A stretch of 44,736 nucleotides of DNA from an uncultured Acidobacteriota bacterium. Its GTDB lineage: Bacteria > Acidobacteriota > CAIWXX01. Every line of letters starts with the position of its first letter. Within the stretch, counting starts at the first letter, position 1. A program made the position numbers and the translations under genes. Location: NCBI GenBank assembly GCA_903916735.1, contig CAIWXX010000025.1, forward strand, positions 1 to 44,736, written 5' to 3'. The notes under the pieces are model-generated. The model was not told the origin of the DNA, made no database searches, and saw only the letters and a list, made by a program, of their open reading frames with translations. Below, piece after piece: positions 33,171 to 44,691 of this stretch.

Positions 33171-34781
33171 ATGAAGCATGCCATTTTTTCGCTTTGTCTG
33201 CTTTTTCTTTTAGCCGCCATCGGCGGGGCGCTTTCTCTGCAAGATGCAGACGGAATCGTTTATGGAATCGGACCCGATGGAAGCGGCTCAATCTCCGGAT
33301 CCGGCGCAGAGAAAATGATTCCATTGCCGCCATTTGTTTGGCCGACGTTTCGAACCGAGCCCGATGGCGGCATCCTTGCCGCCTTACAGACAGCGATGGG
33401 TGTTAATATCATCAAGCTCAGGCCATCCATCAATACGTGGAAATCTCTGGAGATTCTGCGAGGCGCATCGTCTCCACTTCTCGCCGCCGGCGGCCTCTTT
33501 TATATAATGGATGACGGCGTACACCAGACGCTTTTCTACAAGCGCACTCCGCCATCCGGCCACGCGATCGCCCGATTCGACGAAATCGGGGGATATGCGG
33601 CCATCAAACGAAATGGACGGATCGTGATCGCACTCGGAGCCTCCGAAGGGAATACCGAGAGGGTTTTCATTGTCACGGGCGCCGAGGGCCAGTGGAGCCA
33701 ACCTCACGCCGTCACACCGAAATCCCAGCTGCGATTCAGCCCTGATCTCACAATCGATGATCACGGGCGCCTCATCCTGGCCTATCTGGGCATGGGATCA
33801 AGTCATACATGTCTTTATCTGGCAACCGAAACAAAAAGCGGGACGTTCCGAGAACGCGAGATATCCGTTGCAGCCGAGGAGGCATCATCTCCCAGGTTTT
33901 CGCATTCGAGAAGCAATAATCTCTATTGGATTTCATCGGGAGCCGAGAGTGATCACATCCTGGGTGCAACCGTGGATGATCCGACAGCCCGACTCATCAC
34001 AAGCTGTTCCAGAGATACAGTGATCGAGCGATTTGGCAATGCACTCTTTCAGACCACCTCCCACACGCCTCTCGATTCTTCGAATCCTTCCCTCTCTCCG
34101 ATTTATCAAATCTCACAACAACCTGTCCCCATTGATCGACGCCACACATACCGAGCATTCGCTGAAGCGGATCATTACGTCGGGTTCGGCGACAGCATCA
34201 TGGAGGGCGATTCGCCCGATAATAGCGGCAGTGAGGAAAATGCTTTCTATCCTTATCTCCGTGATCAACTGACCTTGATCTATGGGACCGCTGAGGTCTT
34301 CAATGAAGGGGCTGGCGGCGATAATACGGCACCAGGCCTTTCGAGAATCGATAGCGTTCTCGCGGCCGACATGCCCGGTTACATCTGCATCATGGAAGGG
34401 ACCAACGATATCACCCGAAAGCGCGATCACTACACAGCTCAAAGCACGAAGCGCAATCTCATGCACATGGCAGAGAAATGTCAGCAAGCCGGCGCCGTGC
34501 CCATCCTTTCGACGCTCATCCCGCGCACACGAAAAGACCCTCACGACCCGCGCAACTCTTTGACGCGGCGGTGGAATCAGGCCATCACATCTGCGATAAA
34601 TACACACCATCTGGCAAATGTGGACCTATTCACGAAGTTCATCAATACTCCAAATTGGCAATCGGATCTCATGTTTGACAGGCTTCACCCAAATTCAACC
34701 GGCTATCAGCTTATGGGCGAAATCTGGCTCAAGGCCATTCAAGACGTGAAGGGACCTCCTCCGCCCCCTACAAATCCTTAG
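33171..34781 (+). CDS. Secreted SGNH/GDSL hydrolase with N-terminal propeller-like region
   Basis: A protein of 536 residues with a signal peptide (MKHAIFSLCLLFLLAAIGGA). Residues about 30-330 look like repeated beta blades with DDH/Asp-box-like turns (SPDLTIDDHGRLILAYLGMG), probably a beta-propeller. The C-terminal 200 residues are an SGNH esterase: block I GFGDSIMEGD with nucleophile S342, block II GAGGDNT, block III EGTNDIT with N412, and block V DRLHPNSTGY with D503 and H506. All four signature blocks are present, so it is likely active as a lipase, esterase or deacetylase on a surface glycan. The gene has its own promoter and starts a plus-strand trio. Confidence 0.9.
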   Translation: MKHAIFSLCLLFLLAAIGGALSLQDADGIVYGIGPDGSGSISGSGAEKMIPLPPFVWPTFRTEPDGGILAALQTAMGVNIIKLRPSINTWKSLEILRGASSPLLAAGGLFYIMDDGVHQTLFYKRTPPSGHAIARFDEIGGYAAIKRNGRIVIALGASEGNTERVFIVTGAEGQWSQPHAVTPKSQLRFSPDLTIDDHGRLILAYLGMGSSHTCLYLATETKSGTFREREISVAAEEASSPRFSHSRSNNLYWISSGAESDHILGATVDDPTARLITSCSRDTVIERFGNALFQTTSHTPLDSSNPSLSPIYQISQQPVPIDRRHTYRAFAEADHYVGFGDSIMEGDSPDNSGSEENAFYPYLRDQLTLIYGTAEVFNEGAGGDNTAPGLSRIDSVLAADMPGYICIMEGTNDITRKRDHYTAQSTKRNLMHMAEKCQQAGAVPILSTLIPRTRKDPHDPRNSLTRRWNQAITSAINTHHLANVDLFTKFINTPNWQSDLMFDRLHPNSTGYQLMGEIWLKAIQDVKGPPPPPTNP

Positions 34782-34797
34782 AACCTCGGGCCACGCC

Positions 34798-34845
34798 TTT
34801 CCAGCCCTGCTTGAATAGTGGAGTCCGTAGATGACAGGGCTGAAA
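34798..34845. other. Hairpin between the SGNH gene and the first GT-C-like gene
   Basis: CAGCCCTG (34802-34809) pairs with CAGGGCTG (34835-34842), extended by TTT/AAA across one bulged C, giving an 11-bp stem over a 25-nt loop. There is no T-tract on either side. It may be a partial transcription or processing signal. The rest of the 185-bp spacer has a duplicated ATGATGGATA just at the next start. Confidence 0.45.
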
Positions 34846-34966
34846 CCGAAGAGCGAGGTGTATCTGCATGGAAACGGTTGATATAGAATCCGTCTGTCAA
34901 CCGGATGAAAATTGAGGATAATTGAGAATGAGCATTTTTATGCCACAATGGGCCGAATGATGGATA

Positions 34967-36637
34967 ATGATGGATAACAGCAGGCCGCAAGAGGGACATT
35001 CTCGATCGCACCCTCCTCCGACAAAATGTCGCGAGAAGTTTTTCGGAGTCATCCTCTTTTGCTGTGCTCTCGCTTGCTGCTCACTCTATCTGTCAGACGC
35101 GCTCACACAGCCGATCGAACAGCTGCTCGTGACGGTCGCCGATGATTCTTTTTTCTATCTCCAGATAGCCCGCCATATCGCCCATAACGGCCAATCGACC
35201 TTTGACGGCATCAATCCCACCAACGGCTACCATCCGGCATGGATGGCCCTGATGACGCTCTTCGCAAAACTCGGCGCGGACAAAGAGGTGTTGCTGCGAT
35301 CATGTCTTGTGACATGTCTCTTCTTTCACATCCTCTCAGGCGCACTCATCGTCATTATTCTGAATCGAATTGCCGGAGGCATATGGAGTTGGCTTGCGGG
35401 AGCCGTCTGGGTCATGAATCGCCTTCCTTTATCATTTTGCCGGATGGGATTGGAAACGTCTTTCTATATCTTTTCACTCGGCCTTGTCATACTCATCTTT
35501 GTCAAGTGGATGGGGCCGCATATGCACCGTGGGACGCCCTTTCACCCGCCCACCCGAGCACTCATCCGGGTTGGACTGGCCTTGAGCCTGTCATTCTATG
35601 CACGGACAGAGGCGGTTCTCCTCATATTTGTCATGCTCGCCTACCTTAGCGCACTCCTGATTTTTCGAAGAGAAGGGCGCCTTATGAGCAGATCCATTTG
35701 GCATCGACTTCTAGCGTTGTACGGATCATATTTACTGAGCATTTTTCCCTGGTTCTTGTATTCCTACTACATGACAGGGCATCTGTTACAGAACAGCAGC
35801 CAAATGAAAATTTTGTGGGCAATGGATAAGCATGCCGGAGTGGATATCGAATCGCGTATTCGTTCGGCGATCGAATTCCTCTGGTGGCCATGGCTGGGGG
35901 TGACAGTCGATGCATTGCTGGGCGTGCCGCAATTCCTGTTGAAGATCGCGCCCCTGGCCGTTTTCCTCGTTCTTATCGGGATTATTTTTTTCTTTCGAGG
36001 ACGGGCCAGTCACGTTTTTCAGCTGACACTCATACTCTCCATCGCAACTCTGTTGACCGGGGCCGTCTACGCACTCTGGTATACGGATCATCAACTGTGG
36101 TATCTCGCCCAGCCCGGTTTTTCACTTTACATCATTGCCGCCTGCTGGATCGGTATCAGTATTCAAAGACTGACCATTTTTCAGAATAGATTATTGGGAA
36201 TCCTCTCCTCATCCACCATCTTTCTGATCGCTTTTCTCGCATCCCTCAGTTTCCGGAAAGACATGCCCGCCATCTATCCTTGGCAGAGGGACGTTTATAC
36301 ATCTCAGATCCGATTCGAAAAGTTGATCCCTCCATCGGCCCGGATCGGTTGTTTCAACTATTGTGGGATCGCAGCATTTTTCAGTGATCGGACTGTTATC
36401 AATCTCGATGGCCTGGTCAATAGCAACATCCAGCCCTATTATTGCAAGCATACCGTTGAAAAGTACTTACGCGATTACCACATCGCTTATATTGCCGACG
36501 AAGAGGCCTCCATACGCCGGGTACAACGATTCACATCAGCGCCTCTCAATCTTATCCCACTCGACTCAGCTCCTCTGGCTGGGGTAACAATGGATCGCCG
36601 ATGGCTGTGGCGGGTCCAGGATCCGCACTCTCCCTGA
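34967..36637 (+). CDS. GT-C-like polytopic membrane protein (putative glycosyltransferase)
   Basis: A protein of 556 residues with about 11 hydrophobic segments. After the first membrane helix comes DDSFFYLQIARHIAHNGQST, with the acidic pair D59/D60, then NPTNGYHPAWM. This is the first-loop signature of GT-C-fold enzymes that use lipid-linked sugars. The C-terminal soluble part has GCFNYCGIAAFFSDRTVINL with DGLVN, a tail I recall in related uncharacterised proteins. It probably transfers a sugar to a periplasmic or lipid acceptor; neither sugar nor acceptor can be told. The ATG at 34967 lies in a short direct repeat and has a weak ribosome site. Confidence 0.8.
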   Translation: MMDNSRPQEGHSRSHPPPTKCREKFFGVILFCCALACCSLYLSDALTQPIEQLLVTVADDSFFYLQIARHIAHNGQSTFDGINPTNGYHPAWMALMTLFAKLGADKEVLLRSCLVTCLFFHILSGALIVIILNRIAGGIWSWLAGAVWVMNRLPLSFCRMGLETSFYIFSLGLVILIFVKWMGPHMHRGTPFHPPTRALIRVGLALSLSFYARTEAVLLIFVMLAYLSALLIFRREGRLMSRSIWHRLLALYGSYLLSIFPWFLYSYYMTGHLLQNSSQMKILWAMDKHAGVDIESRIRSAIEFLWWPWLGVTVDALLGVPQFLLKIAPLAVFLVLIGIIFFFRGRASHVFQLTLILSIATLLTGAVYALWYTDHQLWYLAQPGFSLYIIAACWIGISIQRLTIFQNRLLGILSSSTIFLIAFLASLSFRKDMPAIYPWQRDVYTSQIRFEKLIPPSARIGCFNYCGIAAFFSDRTVINLDGLVNSNIQPYYCKHTVEKYLRDYHIAYIADEEASIRRVQRFTSAPLNLIPLDSAPLAGVTMDRRWLWRVQDPHSP

Positions 36638-36684
36638 ACCGGCCGCCATTCGAGATTTCAAATGAAAATCCCATTCTGTGGAGA

Positions 36685-38361
36685 ATGCGAAGCATGATCC
36701 CCTTGCTGAAAAGGCCTGCAGAGCATCAAAGATGGCTCGACCTCGGCTGCCTTCTTTTGGCCGTCCTCATCGCGACGATAGCGCTCTTTCATGTTCGTGA
36801 TTTCTACCACGACGACGCCTTCATTACTCTTCGATATGCCAGTCGATTGCTTTCCGGAAAGGGCCTCACCTGGAGCGATGGCGAGCGAGTTGAAGGATTT
36901 ACTCATCCCCTATGGCTTGGACAAATCGCGCTTTTGGGTGGACTGGGATTCGATCTGGTTGGCGCAACACGAGTACTGGGAGTGACATACCTACTCGTTC
37001 TCTTCATAATTTGGCGGCGAGCAGGAGCCTGGCCTCTTCCTCTGCTCCTGATCGCGAGTCAGCCTGGACTTATACTCTGGACCCTTGGAGGCCTCGAGAC
37101 CGTCAGTTTCTGCACCTGGATGATTCTGGGCTGCCGGCTTGGTCAGCGAGTTTGTGAATACAGTGCGGATCTGAATCCACGTGCTCAACGATATGGCATG
37201 CTCCTGGGTCTGGCATTGGCAGGAGCGGCGTTGACGCGACCTGAGGGGCTTGCAACAGGGGTGATCACTCTTCTGGTCGTCCTGAGTCGCCGGCGCCTTC
37301 GGCCGGCTCTGACGGCGGCTGCCGCTTTCATCCTGCCGGTTTGCGCATATTTGGCCTTCCGCATTGCCTATTTCGGCGATTGGATCCCCAATTCGGCACG
37401 TGTCAAAATCGACGGCATCCCATTCATCACCCAATTCGGTTTCGCTGTCCACTACATCCGGTCAACGGCCCTGGAATGGCTGCCGTGCGTCGCCATAGGA
37501 GCTCTGTCAATTCTCTTCCTTCCGCGCTTCCGGTCATTGTGGGTTGTATCGCTCAGTGTGCCGATCCTTGTTTCGATCCTTTTCGGTGGCGGTGATCACA
37601 TGGTGGGAGCTCGTCTTATCGTTCCCATCACTGTGCTTTTTGCCTATGCCGCAAGCATCAACGGATGGCCATCCTCACGCTTGAATCGATCCATCATCTC
37701 CATTGCTCTCTGCGTCGGATTAGCATGGCAATGCCGGATCGACTTTTCACGTACGGTGACCCGGGACGATGCTGCTGCGGTGGGTGAACCAGTCGGGCGA
37801 TTCTTCCATGAGCACCTTCCACCGTCAACGCTCGTCGCGCTGGCAACAGCAGGCTCGACCCCCTATTTTGCACCCTCGCTTCGTTTCATCGACACTCTGG
37901 GTCTGAACGATCGCGCGATTGCATCGCGCTCTTCCCCCGTCATCATCACCCGCTGGCAGGCCATTCCAGGGCACCGCAAAGGTGATGGTGAAAGTGTTCT
38001 GAACCGTCAACCGGATATCATCGTGCTTGGCCCGGCCGACGGTTACCTCGGAACAGATCCTCGCCGCTGGTTTCTAAGTGATTTCGAACTGCTCACATCA
38101 CCACGATTTCAAGCGCTGTACCGCCCCTATGTGTTTCTCGTGCCTGTCACACCTCAGGAAGCTGCGTGGCCGGCTGTTGCTCAACGCCTCATACCCATGA
38201 AACGTTCAATCGCGCTTGTGGCCTATCTCCACACCGACTCGCCCTCTGCAGCAGGCTTCGCGCGCCTGGGGGCTCTCCTGCCCGTGCCGTGGCGAGATGC
38301 TCCAGCGCCCCTGATGGACTCAAAATCGATTCGAAGCAGTCTCCTTAGAAACTCCGAATGA
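36685..38361 (+). CDS. GT-C-like membrane protein, AftB/ZomB-related
   Basis: A protein of 558 residues with about 11 membrane segments. The first loop reads HDDAFITLRYASRLLSGKGL followed by GERVEGFTHPLWL, closely matching the pattern of mycobacterial AftB arabinosyltransferase and the ZomB family (DDAFIT-RYA, GERVEGYT-PLW). D43/D44 would be the catalytic acidic pair. The C-terminal IDTLGLNDRAIA also matches this family. An ATG at 36601 would overlap the previous gene by 37 bp and lacks a ribosome site; the ATG at 36685 or the one at 36694 is more likely (GGAG nearby). It is co-oriented with the preceding GT-C-like gene. Its 3' end overlaps the convergent pepA by 17 bp. Confidence 0.82.
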   Translation: MRSMIPLLKRPAEHQRWLDLGCLLLAVLIATIALFHVRDFYHDDAFITLRYASRLLSGKGLTWSDGERVEGFTHPLWLGQIALLGGLGFDLVGATRVLGVTYLLVLFIIWRRAGAWPLPLLLIASQPGLILWTLGGLETVSFCTWMILGCRLGQRVCEYSADLNPRAQRYGMLLGLALAGAALTRPEGLATGVITLLVVLSRRRLRPALTAAAAFILPVCAYLAFRIAYFGDWIPNSARVKIDGIPFITQFGFAVHYIRSTALEWLPCVAIGALSILFLPRFRSLWVVSLSVPILVSILFGGGDHMVGARLIVPITVLFAYAASINGWPSSRLNRSIISIALCVGLAWQCRIDFSRTVTRDDAAAVGEPVGRFFHEHLPPSTLVALATAGSTPYFAPSLRFIDTLGLNDRAIASRSSPVIITRWQAIPGHRKGDGESVLNRQPDIIVLGPADGYLGTDPRRWFLSDFELLTSPRFQALYRPYVFLVPVTPQEAAWPAVAQRLIPMKRSIALVAYLHTDSPSAAGFARLGALLPVPWRDAPAPLMDSKSIRSSLLRNSE

Positions 38362-39796
38362 GCCTCAGGAGTGTGCCGACTCCGTGTCCGGTTCCGCCCT
38401 TGGTATTGGGCCCAATTTCCTTTTCGAGAAACGCCGGCCCGGCGATATCCAGGTGCGCCCACGGAGTGGATTTAACAAACTCATTCAGGAAGAGCCCCGC
38501 TTTGATGGCTCCTCCTTCGCGGCCATAGTTGGAGTTTTTAAGGTCGGCCACTTCGCTCTTGAGAGTCTCCTTATACTCTTCAATCAGCGGCAATTCCCAG
38601 ACTCTCTCCCCGGCTTCAGCGGCTGCCTTGAGAAGGGCCCTTTTCACGACTTCGTCCGTACTCATGAGGCCCGCACAGTTGTCTCCCAGCGCGATCACAC
38701 AGGCACTGGTGAGTGTCGCCAGATCGATAATCCAGTCGGGCTTCTGCTGTTCGGCATAGACGAGGGCATCGGCGAGGATGAGCCTGCCTTCAGCATCAGT
38801 ATTCAGGATTTCGACCGTCTTTCCATTCATCATTCTAAGAATATCCCCCGGTTTATAGGCGGCTCCGCCCGGCATGTTTTCCGTCGCCGGAATCACGCCG
38901 ATGATATCGACAGAGGGGTTGAGATCCGCGAGAGCGGAGAAGATGCCGAGGACTGTGGCTGCACCCGACATATCGCACTTCATAGCCATCATGTGATCAT
39001 TCGCCTTGAGTGAGAGGCCTCCACTATCAAATGTGATTCCTTTGCCAACGATCGCGAGGCGCTTCCGAGGTCGCAGCGAACGGTAGTGCATGACGATGAA
39101 CCGCGGCTCTTCGCGACTCCCTCTCGCCACACCCAGCACCCCGCCCATCCCCTGTCGTTCCATCCATTTTCGATCGAAGACCCGACATCGCATCCATTTT
39201 TGCCCGCGGGCCAGTTCGATGGCACGCGATGCAAGATAGCTCGGCGTGACAACTCCCGCAGGCTCATTGACGAGGTCCCGAGCGTAGCAGACCGCATGTG
39301 CTTCGACCTCTCCGGTGTGAACAGCCGCTTTGACGGCGTGGCTTTTCTCACCAACCAGGAGCCGGACATGATCGATGTCCTTTCGAGTATCATCAGGCTT
39401 CTTGTATTTATCGAAGTTGTAGAGCGACAGGACGACCATATGACTGAGCATTTCAAGACGCTCCGGTGAGAAGCCATCTGCTCGCACACAGAGATACTCA
39501 ACGCCCGACTCCCGCGCTTTTCTGAGAGCGAGAAGTATCGACCGGCGCATCTTGAATCCGTCGTCAGATCCACCGGCAATGATCATGATTTCCGCCGGCG
39601 TCTTCCCGTGTGTATCAAGAACAGCCACCTCTCCCGCCTTCCCTCGGTATTTCTGCCGGGCCAATGATCGCACCAATGCACCCTGCAAAAGCCGATCGAC
39701 TTCTGCCACCTCCGGCTTCCACTCCTCGGTAGTAAAAACCAAGAGTCCGTCGGCGCGAGTATTCAGGTAGCTCTGTGTTGAGATATCGATCTTCAT
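38345..39796 (-). CDS. pepA: Leucyl aminopeptidase (M17)
   Basis: A cytoplasmic zinc/manganese aminopeptidase of 483 residues that trims N-terminal residues; PepA is also a DNA-binding protein in E. coli. The C-terminal catalytic domain has GKGITFDSGGLSLK, the metal and bicarbonate motif NTDAEGRL, KCDMSGAATVLG, and ENMPGGAAYKPGD. The N-terminal 170 residues are the variable domain. The start is the ATG at 39796, overlapping the thiL stop as ATGA; GGAAGG lies upstream. A longer frame starting 30 bp earlier only reads thiL. Confidence 0.95.
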   Translation of the reverse strand: MKIDISTQSYLNTRADGLLVFTTEEWKPEVAEVDRLLQGALVRSLARQKYRGKAGEVAVLDTHGKTPAEIMIIAGGSDDGFKMRRSILLALRKARESGVEYLCVRADGFSPERLEMLSHMVVLSLYNFDKYKKPDDTRKDIDHVRLLVGEKSHAVKAAVHTGEVEAHAVCYARDLVNEPAGVVTPSYLASRAIELARGQKWMRCRVFDRKWMERQGMGGVLGVARGSREEPRFIVMHYRSLRPRKRLAIVGKGITFDSGGLSLKANDHMMAMKCDMSGAATVLGIFSALADLNPSVDIIGVIPATENMPGGAAYKPGDILRMMNGKTVEILNTDAEGRLILADALVYAEQQKPDWIIDLATLTSACVIALGDNCAGLMSTDEVVKRALLKAAAEAGERVWELPLIEEYKETLKSEVADLKNSNYGREGGAIKAGLFLNEFVKSTPWAHLDIAGPAFLEKEIGPNTKGGTGHGVGTLLRLIRSF

Positions 39797-40806
39797 GAAT
39801 CGTCCTTCCTTGAAAAATGCTCCCACGAACCCTCCGGCAGGGGGCGTACGGCCTCGCCATCATCCAGTTCAATGCCGTGCTCTATGATGGTGCCGATGCA
39901 ATGGAAAGCACCGACGCGGCGAAGAGCCTTTGCTTTTCCAGGCGGCACCGTCAAAAGCAAACCATAATCCTCACCACCGTGTAAGGCCAGGTGGCGAGGA
40001 TCACTGGACATCTGATCACAGAATCGCTGCAGATCGCGGGATATCGGGAGGGCTCGCACATCGATCGTCGCGCCACAGCCCGACGCTTCACAAAGATTTC
40101 GAAGATCACGTGAAAGCCCGTCACTCATGTCCATCATGGCACTTGGGATGTTGTGCTTTGCCAGGGCCTGTCCAATCAGAATCTCGGGTTGTGGTTGCAG
40201 ATGCCGCTTCAACAGGCCGGGAAAGCGAAGGCCCCTTTGAAGAGCCTGCAGACCCGCCGCCGAATCACCGAGAGTTCGTGTCACATATATTGCGTCACCG
40301 GGTTGGGCGCCACTGCGCAAAATAGGACGAGTGGATTCTCCAATGATGACCACATCGAGAAAGAGAGGCCCAGGTGAGGCCGATGTATCGCCGCCGATGA
40401 GAGACACACCGTGTGCGCCTGCAACCTTAAGAAATCCTCGATAGAAACTTCGAACCCATGCCGATCGAGTCGTGCTGGAGGCTGCGAGCGACACCATCAG
40501 ATACAGCGGCCGGCCCCCCATGCCGGCGATGTCAGAGATGTTCACGGCAGCGGCTTTCCAACCGATGTCGAAGGGGGAAGCGCGATCGATGAGAAAATGG
40601 ACATCCTGAACGAGTTGGTCGCAGGAAATCAAAAGGCGACTGCCCTGACGGCTGCCGATGACGGCCGCATCATCGCCGACGCCGATCTCAAGAGGAAATC
40701 GCGTGCGAGCGGGCTTTTTCTGCTTTCGATTCAAGAGCCACCGGATGAGAGCCCGCTCCCCCCATTCTCCAACGGTTGTCTGTCGCTTCTTCGTTTGGCG
40801 TGCCAC
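39793..40806 (-). CDS. thiL: Thiamine-monophosphate kinase
   Basis: ThiL makes thiamine diphosphate from thiamine phosphate and ATP, the last step of the pathway. The 337-residue protein has IGVGDDAAVI, CDQLVQDVHFLID, SLIGGDTSASPGPLFLDV, MDMSDGLSRDL and HGGEDYGLLLTVP, all in family order. The start is GTG at 40806 with a distant GGGAG. It is coupled to pepA by the ATGA overlap. No other thiamine gene is present in the window. Confidence 0.95.
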   Translation of the reverse strand: MARQTKKRQTTVGEWGERALIRWLLNRKQKKPARTRFPLEIGVGDDAAVIGSRQGSRLLISCDQLVQDVHFLIDRASPFDIGWKAAAVNISDIAGMGGRPLYLMVSLAASSTTRSAWVRSFYRGFLKVAGAHGVSLIGGDTSASPGPLFLDVVIIGESTRPILRSGAQPGDAIYVTRTLGDSAAGLQALQRGLRFPGLLKRHLQPQPEILIGQALAKHNIPSAMMDMSDGLSRDLRNLCEASGCGATIDVRALPISRDLQRFCDQMSSDPRHLALHGGEDYGLLLTVPPGKAKALRRVGAFHCIGTIIEHGIELDDGEAVRPLPEGSWEHFSRKDDS

Positions 40807-40872
40807 TAGCGGAGTGCTCCCAACGGGTTTTCACAGTTTGCGATTCGCTGGTCTGACCAGGCCGAATTCTTC

Positions 40873-40945
40873 AACCACGGATAAGCACCGATGGACTCAG
40901 AGGATTCATCGCCGGATCTGTGTTTATCCCTGTTCATCTGTGGTT
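40873..40945. repeat. Large imperfect palindrome of the AACCACGGAT type
   Basis: The ends AACCACGGATAA and TTCATCTGTGGTT are inverted copies of each other. Between them ATGGACTCAGAGGATTCATC and ATCTGTGTTTATCCCTG keep the same quasi-palindromic pattern. It matches a very common dispersed repeat in environmental bacterial genomes (CCACGGATGAACACAGAT-like), known to me from misannotated small frames ending in VYPCSSVV. It sits alone in the 220 bp between lon and thiL. Confidence 0.7.
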
Positions 40946-41026
40946 CCATATCCCGACGTGCCGTGAGGGTCGTCGATTGTATACGTCTCGGCTTTTTTGG
41001 AACATCACACCGGAATTCATCTCGAA

Positions 41027-43405
<2,379 letters not shown>

Positions 43406-43420
43406 CGAAGTTCCTCCCTC

Positions 43421-43867
43421 TCACTCACTATCAACCTGTATCTCAATATCCGTACCCCGCCGATCTCTGATGATCGGCAGCTTCAGAAACAAAACCCCGT
43501 CCTTCATCCTGGCCGTCGAGTTCCGTATATCGACGGTGTGGGCGAGGTGAATAACCTTCTCAAAGCGGCCGTGCGTGATTTCCATGCAGTGAAAACAGAT
43601 CGGACCGGTCAGCGGGTAGCGATTCGACCGCTTCTGGCCGCGGATAACCAGGCCGCCTCCTCGAATCGCAAGACTCACGTCCTTTCTCTCGACACCAGGC
43701 AGATCGATCCTCAGATGGAGGTTTTCTCCTTTCTGGAATATGTCCACGGGCGGATCCCAGAGATCCATCCCGCCACCAGTTGATGCGTCCATGAATCGTT
43801 CAAAGAGCGCATTGATCTCCTGATGAATTCTCGCCAGATGCCGATATTGATGAACGTTTCGAGCCAT
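43421..43867 (-). CDS. Small heat-shock protein, Hsp20/alpha-crystallin
   Basis: A 148-residue ATP-independent holdase. The alpha-crystallin domain runs from WDPPVDIFQKGENLHLRIDL through GVERKDVSLAI, GRFEKVIHLAHTVD and MKDGVLFLKLPI to a short C-terminal tail ending near EIQVDSE. A classic IXI motif is not seen, though DIEIQV may serve. The ATG at 43867 has no ribosome site and lies only 8 bp after a -10 box, so the message may be leaderless. It shares an operon with lon. Confidence 0.93.
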   Translation of the reverse strand: MARNVHQYRHLARIHQEINALFERFMDASTGGGMDLWDPPVDIFQKGENLHLRIDLPGVERKDVSLAIRGGGLVIRGQKRSNRYPLTGPICFHCMEITHGRFEKVIHLAHTVDIRNSTARMKDGVLFLKLPIIRDRRGTDIEIQVDSE

Positions 43868-43875
43868 AATACTAT

Positions 43876-43905
43876 ATTTTATCGGAGAGGCATCCGCTGC
43901 GACAA
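43876..43905 (-). promoter_or_regulatory. Promoter of the hsp20-lon operon
   Basis: TTGTCG (43905-43900), 18 bp, then TAAAAT (43881-43876), a five-of-six -10. Transcription would begin at or within a few bases of the hsp20 ATG. No heat-shock sigma-32 box and no CIRCE element were found. A TTGACA at 43925-43920 lacks a -10. Confidence 0.5.
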
Positions 43906-44029
43906 GTCGGGTTAATTCCTGTCAAACAACCGGCCGAACAATCCGATAGTCAGGCAAGAAAATAATCATTTGAACACGAATTCCAATTAGCAATTTTCAG
44001 ACCGATCCTCGTCCACCCTCGGCTTCGAA

Positions 44030-44509
44030 TCACTTCTTGCCGCGCCCTTTGAGAGGCTGCGACTTGAGCAATCCCTTGACTTCGGACATGAACTCGCCGA
44101 CCGCCTTGAACTGGCGATACACCGAGGCAAAACGGACGTAGGCTACTTTATCGAGTCTCTTGAGCTTATCCATGAGATAGGCCCCGATTTCCGTCGTCGA
44201 AATCTCCTTTTCCGGCTTTTCCTGGAGAATGACTTCAACATCATCGGCCGCTTGTTCCAGCTTATTGACGGCCACCGGCCTCTTCTCACAAGCCTTCATA
44301 AGGCCATGAAGGAGCTTTTGCCTGTCGAAAGGCTCGCGCCGTCCGTCCTTTTTAACGACCATATAGGGGATATCCTCAATGCGCTCATAGGTGGTAAAGC
44401 GCCGCCCACAGTTGAGGCATTCCCGGCGGCGGCGAATCGCATCCCCTTCCTTGCTTTCGCGCGAGTCGACAACCTTGTCCTCGATTCGGCTGCAAAAAGG
44501 GCATTTCAT
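44030..44509 (-). CDS. nrdR: Transcriptional repressor NrdR
   Basis: NrdR represses ribonucleotide reductase genes in response to ATP/dATP. The 159-residue protein has the N-terminal zinc ribbon with C3, C6, C31 and C34 ([22 protein letters not shown]) and the ATP-cone ([20 protein letters not shown]). There is a Lys-rich end. GAGGTG lies 7 nt before the ATG. No nrd gene or NrdR-box pair is visible here. The 162 bp between it and hsp20 hold nothing further except the hsp20 promoter. Confidence 0.97.
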   Translation of the reverse strand: MKCPFCSRIEDKVVDSRESKEGDAIRRRRECLNCGRRFTTYERIEDIPYMVVKKDGRREPFDRQKLLHGLMKACEKRPVAVNKLEQAADDVEVILQEKPEKEISTTEIGAYLMDKLKRLDKVAYVRFASVYRQFKAVGEFMSEVKGLLKSQPLKGRGKK

Positions 44510-44530
44510 CGATTCACACCTCGTCCCGCT

Positions 44531-44536
44531 ATCTTA
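44531..44536 (-). promoter_or_regulatory. Possible extended -10 for nrdR
   Basis: The minus strand reads TGATAAGAT, a TGn-extended TAAGAT box, with TTGCTT about 15 bp upstream as a poor -35. The message would start about 15 nt before the nrdR start codon. The match is weak. Confidence 0.3.
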
Positions 44537-44691
44537 TCACAGCCGCTTGAAAAGCAAGGAACAGGAAAACCGCCATTTGTGGGGATAATATCGCCGAAAC
44601 AACCGTATCCTTAATCTTTCTGACGTTTGCCTTATTGCGTACTCACCAAGAGGCGGAAAGAGAAGCGATGGACAAAATCCGAGCGCGACAA

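Noticed and set aside
43868-44029. CIRCE or sigma-32 element upstream of hsp20
   Set aside because: No TTAGCACTC/GAGTGCTAA dyad and no CCCCAT-type -10 is present.
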